A stretch of 64,000 nucleotides of DNA from an uncultured Bacteroidales bacterium (GTDB lineage: Bacteria; Bacteroidota; Bacteroidia; Bacteroidales; F082), in assembly GCA_905233445.1 (NCBI GenBank), contig CAJOEP010000005.1, forward strand, positions 1-64,000, in the 5' to 3' direction. Every line of letters begins with the position of its first letter. Position 1 is the first letter of the stretch. A model generated the notes under the pieces. It did not search any database. It had not been told where the DNA came from and worked only from the letters and a program-made list of their open reading frames with translations. Position numbers and translations under genes: made by a program. Below are positions 57,037 to 64,000 of the stretch, one piece after another.

Positions 57037-58521
57037 ATGTCCACATTGATATTGTCTGTTTTTGTTATATACACCATCCTGATTCTGGTGATAGCCCATC
57101 TTACTTCGCGAAAATCGACGAATGAGACGTTCTTTACCGGAAATCGCAAATCACCTTGGTTTGTGGTGGCTTATGGCATGATTGGTGCATCACTGTCAGG
57201 GGTAACTTTCATGTCGGTGCCAGGCAATGTCTATACCAGCCAATTCACTTATTTCGGCATAGTGCTCGGCTATATCATTGGTTACGCCGTGATTGCGCTC
57301 GTTTTGCTGCCTCTATATTACAAACTCAATCTGACCTCGATTTATACGTATCTCGAGATGCGCTTCGGAAAACACTCCGAAAAGACAGGAGCAGCGTTTT
57401 TCATTATTTCACGTTTGCTGGGGTCAGCATTGCGTATGTATCTGGTAGTCTTCGTGTTATATGAGTTTGTATTCAAATCATGGGGCATACCGTTCTGGGT
57501 GCCGGCAGTCATATTTATAGCATTGATTCTGGTTTATACATTTAAAGGTGGAATAAAAACCGTTGTTTGGACCGACACCCTGCAGACTACATTCCTGCTA
57601 CTTGCTGCGATAATTACTGTGGTTTGCATACTTAAAGAACTGAATATCTCAATACCCGACCTGCTGAAAGCATCATCAGATCAAGGTTATACGAAACTTT
57701 TTGAAACAGATCCCAATCATAGCCGTTTCTGGCTGAAACAGATTCTCAGTGGTGCATTCATCACCATTGTGATGACCGGACTCGACCAGGATATGATGCA
57801 GAAAAACATGACATGCAAGAGTCTTCGCGACGCCCAGAAAAACGTGATGACTTCAAGCATCCTGTTCATCTTTGTGAACATCATTTTCCTCTGTCTTGGC
57901 GCATCTCTTATTTATTATGCTCAACAGACTGGTTTCCAATTGCCTACAAACGAAAGTGGAGTAGTGGTCAACGATAAGATTTTCCCTGCTATCGCATTCA
58001 GTTTCAGCAAGTTCACAAGCATCGTATTCGTCATCGGACTTGTCGCGGCAGGCTATTCATCGGCCGACGGCACACTGACGGCACTTACCACAACTTTTTG
58101 CTATAATTTCCTTGATTTCGGAAACAGAAACGACATCACAGAAGCCGACAAACTCAAAAAGAGAAAGTTGATACATGTCTTATTTGCAATAGTTTACTTG
58201 TTGATAATCATTGCATTCAGGCCTTTCCACAACCAGTCGCTTATCGATAAGGTGTTTGAAATAGCTGGTTACACCTATGGACCGTTGCTTGGACTGTATT
58301 CGTTCGGTTTGTTTATAAAAAACCGCAAGCCTGTCGATAAATTTGTGCCATATATCGCAATAGCGTCGCCAATTTTGAGTTATATACTTAATTTGTATTC
58401 GACACAATTGCTCAACGGATATAAATTTGGTTTTGAAATATTGATTATCAATGGGTTAATCACATTTACAGCGTTGCTTATGTCATCAAAAAAAACGAAA
58501 ATAAAAACAGAAATCATATGA
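57037..58521 (+). CDS. Sodium:solute symporter (SSS family)
   Basis: RKSPWFVVAYGMIGASLSGVTFMSVPG; SSADGTLTALTTTF; about 13 TM. Confidence 0.9.
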   Translation: MSTLILSVFVIYTILILVIAHLTSRKSTNETFFTGNRKSPWFVVAYGMIGASLSGVTFMSVPGNVYTSQFTYFGIVLGYIIGYAVIALVLLPLYYKLNLTSIYTYLEMRFGKHSEKTGAAFFIISRLLGSALRMYLVVFVLYEFVFKSWGIPFWVPAVIFIALILVYTFKGGIKTVVWTDTLQTTFLLLAAIITVVCILKELNISIPDLLKASSDQGYTKLFETDPNHSRFWLKQILSGAFITIVMTGLDQDMMQKNMTCKSLRDAQKNVMTSSILFIFVNIIFLCLGASLIYYAQQTGFQLPTNESGVVVNDKIFPAIAFSFSKFTSIVFVIGLVAAGYSSADGTLTALTTTFCYNFLDFGNRNDITEADKLKKRKLIHVLFAIVYLLIIIAFRPFHNQSLIDKVFEIAGYTYGPLLGLYSFGLFIKNRKPVDKFVPYIAIASPILSYILNLYSTQLLNGYKFGFEILIINGLITFTALLMSSKKTKIKTEII

Positions 58522-59636
58522 AAAAATTATTCTTATTCTTGTCATTGTTAGCATCTTTAAGCCTTGAAGCTCAATTTGTTACAACTTTTGCAAAAAATGC
58601 CAGCGAGTCACAGTCCGAAGGCATGATGTATTATCTGCCAAGAAATGTCATAAGATTGGAATTCACCATAGAAGAGACGGATTCATTCATCGGACCTTAC
58701 GCCGAATTTGCCTCACAGTTGCTTGGCACAAATGACTATATCAAAGAGAGTAAATCTGAATATGTTGTAAAAAACATTGATATTCAAACATTTACAGAAA
58801 CAGACCCAAGTGCTGTCTATTATATTTTTCAAGATGAAAAAAGCAAGGAGCCTATGCCAAATATCATAGTCAGCGACAATGGAGTGATTCTTGCAGTGGG
58901 ATACGACAGTTTTCCTCAAAAATATCACGTCTGTAATAACACATTGATTAAGAATAACTTAGAAACAATTGAAAGGGTAGAGGTTTCGTTTATTGAAATC
59001 CCAGACAGTGAAGTTGAGATTGATGATGAAGAAGATGATGATGAGGGCGGAGGCAATAAAAAACCACGACCAATTACTAAAGAAGACAAGGCAAAGGTAG
59101 CATTGGATAAGATTACCAATATCAGAAACGCTTATTTTGATTTGATTTCCGGCAATCAAGAGATTGCTTCAGGTGAAATCATAAAATGTATGGTTGAACA
59201 AATGAAAAACCTTGAAAATGAATACGTTAGCTTGTTTAAAGGTAAGACACAACGATACACTTATAAAAAAGTGGTTTATGTAACTCCTGAAAGCAATCAA
59301 ACAAATGCATCATTATCAATAGCTAAATTCTCAAAAAATGAAGGTTTCGGAGATGCATCAGGTAAAGGTGAAACTGTTAAAATACAGTTTGAAAGACAGA
59401 ATTCATTGGAAAATATCGACCGTATGAGCGAAGAAGCTATGAATACAGCACAAGTCAGCAAGCTTTTCTACAGAGTCCCGGCAAGCTCACAAGTAAAAGT
59501 CCTCATAGGCAGCAACGTCATAGCCGAAAGCACTCTGCTTGTCAATCAGTTTGGTTATATAAAAGTCATTTCTGCAAAAAACAACAAGATATTATTTAAC
59601 CCTAAAACAGGTCAAATAATATCAATGTTGAAGTGA
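58518..59636 (+). CDS. DUF4831 family protein
   Basis: Signal peptide; GMMYYLPRNVIRLEFTIE...GPYAEFASQLLG pattern. Confidence 0.75.
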   Translation: MKKLFLFLSLLASLSLEAQFVTTFAKNASESQSEGMMYYLPRNVIRLEFTIEETDSFIGPYAEFASQLLGTNDYIKESKSEYVVKNIDIQTFTETDPSAVYYIFQDEKSKEPMPNIIVSDNGVILAVGYDSFPQKYHVCNNTLIKNNLETIERVEVSFIEIPDSEVEIDDEEDDDEGGGNKKPRPITKEDKAKVALDKITNIRNAYFDLISGNQEIASGEIIKCMVEQMKNLENEYVSLFKGKTQRYTYKKVVYVTPESNQTNASLSIAKFSKNEGFGDASGKGETVKIQFERQNSLENIDRMSEEAMNTAQVSKLFYRVPASSQVKVLIGSNVIAESTLLVNQFGYIKVISAKNNKILFNPKTGQIISMLK

Positions 59637-59996
59637 TTAGAAAGGAAGGTCATCGCCATTATCCGATGCAAAATAATCATCGTTCATTGGTGGTAACGGC
59701 TGCTGAGATACCGGTTGTTGCATCTCTGGCTGGTCAAGGTCAAATCTGAATGCTCTAACATCTGTGTACCATTTACCATTGAATTCACGCGACTCGATGC
59801 TGATTTGCGCTTTAATAGTCTGACCGACAAAGAAACCATTTGCTTCGTTGACACGTTCGTTCCAGCAAATCAAACATATCTTTTTAGGATACTGCTCAAT
59901 AGTTTCAATTATCAATTCCTGTTTCTTCCAAGGCCCACGCGGGGAACTTCCTTCAATTAATGTACCTAATTGTACGACTTTACCAACTAATTCCAT
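59637..59996 (-). CDS. DUF3127 family OB-fold protein with SSB-like C-terminal tip
   Basis: MELVGKVVQLGTLIEGSSPRGPWKKQELIIET...; C-terminus SDNGDDLPF. Confidence 0.8.
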   Translation of the reverse strand: MELVGKVVQLGTLIEGSSPRGPWKKQELIIETIEQYPKKICLICWNERVNEANGFFVGQTIKAQISIESREFNGKWYTDVRAFRFDLDQPEMQQPVSQQPLPPMNDDYFASDNGDDLPF

Positions 59997-60214
59997 ATAT
60001 TTAATTTTAATAATTTTCTCACTGCAAATTTATTAAAAATTTATTTACGGAATTCACTTTTCATAAATTTTAACTCAACTTTCAAAATAGTGTAATTTCT
60101 GTAAAAACTTCATTAATTTTTCATAAATCATAAAAATCTTTATGAAAAATAATATACATTATGTTAAATAATGTGTATAAAAAAAGTGGAGACTAAGCCT
60201 CCACCATAATTTCT

Positions 60215-61456
60215 TTATTCAAGTTCTTTCGCCTTGTCCATCATCTTCAAACGAGCGTAAAGCGTTCTTAATGCCTGCTTTACAACTGCATCTTCAGGAA
60301 GTAACTCATAAGCCTTTACCATGTAAGGTAATGCTCTTTCATTATAAACTCTTGCATCAGCGGCTAATTTGTCTGTTGCATTAAGGTATTCATTGAAATT
60401 TGAGAAGTCTTTAGGATCTTTCTCTTCAGCTTCCTGGGAAATCTCAGCAGCCTTATTCATGAGAACAACGCCGGCATCATAATACACATCGCCGTATTGC
60501 GGATTGATTTCAAGAGCTTTTCCGTAATATTCCAGAGCTCTCTCAAGGTCAAAGATGTCTGATTCCATCTTACCGTAGATATTACCAAGAATGTAGTAAT
60601 AACCTGGTTGGTCTGGATATTTCTGTGCCATCGCCTCAATGTCGCCAATGATTTCGTTTTCTCTGTTAAGAGCACGGTATGTGTTAATCATTTCATTGAT
60701 AACGTTTGGATTATCTGGATATTTTGCTCTTGCTGCAGCTACTGTCTCGACGGCTTTTTCGCCATTTCCAAGCTCTCTATAGGCGGTAATGAGGCCTAAA
60801 TAGATAGCCACATCGTCGAAATTCTTGTTCAGAAGTGTTTCATAGTTGCTAACCACTACATCATATTGTCCGAGTTTCAATGCACACTGGCCAAGAGCTA
60901 TAAGTGCCGCATCGTCAACAGCGCCAATTGTATTTGCAGCCTCATTGGCTTTTTGGAAATAGCCCATTGCCTCTTCCAAATTACCGTTGTTATAGCTTTC
61001 AACACCATTCTGATAGTAGTTGATGTCGATGTTGCTCACATATGAAGCAAGTTCCTGGCCCATCTGGCGGAAATAACTCTGGTCAAGTTCTTTGATTTTC
61101 TCTATGGCACCCAAAACCTTTGTGAATGCGTCCGGGTCAAGGTCTTTGAACTCCTGATATGCACCTATTTTATAATAGATGACTGCGTAATAGTGCCATG
61201 TCTTAGCCTGATTCATTGTGGCTTCATGAACAGAAGCAGCATCGATTGATGCTTTTGCCTTCTGCATCAATATCTTAGCGTTGTTCATCTGCTTTGCAGC
61301 CTTGTCCATCTTGTTAACGGCTTTGTAATCGTCAGCGGCATCGATGAGCTGCTGTGCCTGTCTCTGATAGTTGTTAGCGTCCTGGCGTTTCATGTCCTGG
61401 GCTATAGCAAACTGGCCGAAAATTGCCAATGCTAATAATAACAATACTTTCTTCAT
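60215..61456 (-). CDS. TPR repeat protein with signal peptide
   Basis: Multiple TPR-like units (YYILGNIYGKMESDIFDLERALEYYGKALEINPQYGDVYYDAGVVLMNKA). Confidence 0.85.
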   Translation of the reverse strand: MKKVLLLLALAIFGQFAIAQDMKRQDANNYQRQAQQLIDAADDYKAVNKMDKAAKQMNNAKILMQKAKASIDAASVHEATMNQAKTWHYYAVIYYKIGAYQEFKDLDPDAFTKVLGAIEKIKELDQSYFRQMGQELASYVSNIDINYYQNGVESYNNGNLEEAMGYFQKANEAANTIGAVDDAALIALGQCALKLGQYDVVVSNYETLLNKNFDDVAIYLGLITAYRELGNGEKAVETVAAARAKYPDNPNVINEMINTYRALNRENEIIGDIEAMAQKYPDQPGYYYILGNIYGKMESDIFDLERALEYYGKALEINPQYGDVYYDAGVVLMNKAAEISQEAEEKDPKDFSNFNEYLNATDKLAADARVYNERALPYMVKAYELLPEDAVVKQALRTLYARLKMMDKAKELE

Positions 61457-61474
61457 TTTATTAGATTTTTAATG

Positions 61475-64000
61475 TTAAACTTCTTGTTGGTTGTTTTCTG
61501 TATTAACGTTGTCTATAGTCTCGTTATTGTCTTGATTTTCAACGTTTTCGGCATTTTCATCGAATGATTCGTCCTCTTCAATGTCCTCAGCCTTAACTTT
61601 TGTCACGGCAGCGATTTCGTCGTTGTCGCGGAGGTTGATGAGACGCACACCCTGTGTTGCACGCCCCATAACTCTCAGAGTATCAACGGCAATTCGGATA
61701 AGGATACCTGATTTGTTGATAATCATGAGGTCATCGCCATCGACCACGTCCTTGATGGCAACCAGATTGCCGGTCTTGTCAGTGATGTTCATTGTCTTGA
61801 CACCCTTGCCGCCGCGGTTGGTGATGCGGTATTCCTCAAGGTCGGAACGCTTTCCGTAGCCCTTTTCAGAAACCACAAGCACATTGGTCGCCGGGTCGTC
61901 GATGCAAATCATGCCGACAACTTCGTCGTTTTCATCGTCAACGGTGATGGCGCGGACTCCAGAAGCTGTTCTACCCATCGGACGTACAGTCTTTTCTGGG
62001 AATCTGATGGCCCTACCCGACTTCAACGCTATCAAAATCTCGCTGTTGCCGCTGGTCATCTTGGCTTCAAGCAGCTCGTCGCCTTCGCGGATACCCAAAG
62101 CGATGATACCTGTTGCACGCGGACGTGAATAAGCCTCGAGCGTGGTCTTCTTGATGATACCCTTCTTCGTGATGAGTGTAAGATAATGATTCTCACAGAA
62201 TTCAGGACTCATATTGGTCAAGTTGATATACGCTTTTACGTTGTCATCCGGGTCGAGGTGGATGAGGTTTTGGATAGCCCTGCCCTTGCTCGACTTGGTG
62301 CCTTCCGGAATCTCAAATACGCGGAGCCAGTAACACTTGCCTTTCTCGGTGAAGAACAGCATGTAGTTGTGGTTCGTCGCCACGAAAATCTGTTCGATGA
62401 AGTCCTCGTCGCGGGCATCTGAGCCTTTCGAGCCCTTGCCTCCCCTACTCTGACGGCGATATTCCGTCAGGTTGGTGCGCTTAATATAATTAAGGTGTGA
62501 AATCGTCACGACCACTGCGTCGTCAGCGATGATATCTTCCATCTTGAAGTCTTCGGCTGTACGCTCAATAGTGCTCTTGCGTTCGTCGCCATATTTTTCC
62601 TTAACATAACGAAGTTCATTCTTGATGATGTCGAACTGCAACTTCGGATCTGCGAGGATTTCTTTGAGATGAGCGATGAGTCTGTGGAGATCTTCAAGTT
62701 CATCCATGATTTTCTTGATTTCGAGACCAGCCAACTGACCAAGACGATATGCCACGATTGCTGCAGCCTGCGGGTCATCGAATCCATACTGATCCATCAA
62801 AGCCTGTTTCGCTTCAGCTGAGCCGCCTTTACAAGCCCTGATTGTAGCGATAATCTGATCTACGATGTCAATTGCGCGTGCCAGACCTTCCAAGATATGT
62901 GCGCGTTTCTCCGCTTCTCGTAAGTCGTGCTGTGTGCGGCGGACAACGCACTGATGGCGATGCTCTACATAATATTGAATCAACTGTTTAAGATTCAATG
63001 TGTGTGGACGGCCGTTCACCAAGCAGACATTGTTCACGCTGAACGAGCTCTGGAGACCTGTCATCTGGAACAATTTGTTCAGCACCACACTTGACACGGC
63101 GTCGCGTTTCAGTTCGTAAACAATGCGGAGACCGTTACGGTCGCTTTCGTCACGGATGTCGGCGATGCCGTCGAGTTTCTTCTCAGAGATAAGGTCGGCA
63201 GTGCGTTTGATCATGTCGGCCTTGTTGGTCTGATAAGGCACCGACGTTGCGATGATTCTCTCGTGGCCGTTATGCTCTTCAATAGTGGTGTTTGCACGTA
63301 ATACGATACGTCCACGACCAGTCTCGAAAGCGTCTCTCACGCCCTCGTAGCCATATATGATACCGCCTGTCGGGAAGTCTGGAGCCTTGATGTACTCCAT
63401 TAACTCGCTGACAGTGATGTCGTTATTGTCAATATAGGCTATGATTCCGTCGACTACCTCGCTGAGGTTGTGAGGCGGCATGTTGGTTGCCATACCCACA
63501 GCGATACCGCTGGCTCCGTTCACCAAAAGGTTCGGGATGAGTGCCGGTAAAACGGTGGGTTCCTGCTCGGAATCATCGTAGTTATTCATAAAATCGACAG
63601 TGTCTTTGTCGAGATCGGCAAGCATCTCTTCTGCTATTTTCCTTAAACGCGCCTCTGTGTAACGCATTGCCGCCGGCGGGTCGGCGTCCATCGAGCCGAA
63701 GTTACCCTGACCGTCGATGAGAGGATAACGCATGCTCCAATCCTGGGCCAGACGCACCATGGCGTCATACACCGACGAGTCACCATGCGGGTGATACTTT
63801 CCTAAAACTTCGCCCACCACCTTCGCTGACTTCTTGTAAGGGCGGTTAGACAAAACGCCCATATCCATCATTCCATAGAGGATACGGCGATGCACAGGTT
63901 TCAAGCCGTCTCTGACATCTGGCAAAGCACGAGCCACGATTACCGACATCGAATAGTCGATATAACTCGTCTTCATATGGTCCTCAATGCCAATCGGAAC
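61475..64000 (-). CDS. gyrA: DNA gyrase subunit A (5' end outside the window)
   Basis: [40 protein letters not shown]; GyrA-box [10 protein letters not shown]; frame open to position 64000 (VPIGIEDH). Confidence 0.96.
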   Translation of the reverse strand, partial: VPIGIEDHMKTSYIDYSMSVIVARALPDVRDGLKPVHRRILYGMMDMGVLSNRPYKKSAKVVGEVLGKYHPHGDSSVYDAMVRLAQDWSMRYPLIDGQGNFGSMDADPPAAMRYTEARLRKIAEEMLADLDKDTVDFMNNYDDSEQEPTVLPALIPNLLVNGASGIAVGMATNMPPHNLSEVVDGIIAYIDNNDITVSELMEYIKAPDFPTGGIIYGYEGVRDAFETGRGRIVLRANTTIEEHNGHERIIATSVPYQTNKADMIKRTADLISEKKLDGIADIRDESDRNGLRIVYELKRDAVSSVVLNKLFQMTGLQSSFSVNNVCLVNGRPHTLNLKQLIQYYVEHRHQCVVRRTQHDLREAEKRAHILEGLARAIDIVDQIIATIRACKGGSAEAKQALMDQYGFDDPQAAAIVAYRLGQLAGLEIKKIMDELEDLHRLIAHLKEILADPKLQFDIIKNELRYVKEKYGDERKSTIERTAEDFKMEDIIADDAVVVTISHLNYIKRTNLTEYRRQSRGGKGSKGSDARDEDFIEQIFVATNHNYMLFFTEKGKCYWLRVFEIPEGTKSSKGRAIQNLIHLDPDDNVKAYINLTNMSPEFCENHYLTLITKKGIIKKTTLEAYSRPRATGIIALGIREGDELLEAKMTSGNSEILIALKSGRAIRFPEKTVRPMGRTASGVRAITVDDENDEVVGMICIDDPATNVLVVSEKGYGKRSDLEEYRITNRGGKGVKTMNITDKTGNLVAIKDVVDGDDLMIINKSGILIRIAVDTLRVMGRATQGVRLINLRDNDEIAAVTKVKAEDIEEDESFDENAENVENQDNNETIDNVNTENNQQEV

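Overview
The window is a continuous Bacteroidota (probably Bacteroidales) chromosome segment. The taxonomic call rests on TAnnTTTG-type -7 promoter boxes, a T9SS sorting domain, and DUF5686/DUF4831/DUF3127 proteins. Most of it is core or metabolic genes: speA, glmS, arcA, split transketolase, an Asp-type aminotransferase, mpl, xerD-like, mutL, rhomboid, uvrB, a gmhA/gmhB-like pair, gyrA (5' end cut by the window edge), one tRNA with a CAT anticodon, and the SRP (ffs) RNA. Notable accessory or metabolic blocks are: (i) a five-gene Hdr-like iron-sulfur/flavin electron-transfer cluster at 11.0-15.9 kb; (ii) a type IIG-like restriction-modification gene with an AT-rich recognition-domain segment, followed by a broken membrane-anchor ORF, a candidate ncRNA and two tiny overlapping ORFs at 29.4-33.2 kb; (iii) a kamE / CoA-transferase B / crt / hbd / bcd / etfBA butyrate-type fermentation cluster at 46.3-53.2 kb. 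In cluster (iii) almost every intergenic gap carries a different repeat or hairpin, and the hbd-bcd gap holds a four-helix-bundle (S23/IVP-like) ORF bounded by 25-bp inverted repeats (24/25 matching). The most interesting signals are this candidate S23 cassette, a 40-bp dispersed intergenic repeat that also occurs in-frame inside the HdrD-like gene, several families of short 'stuttering word' intergenic repeats, and the small unexplained locus downstream of the RM gene. All calls come from reading the sequence and recalling family motifs. No database search was run.
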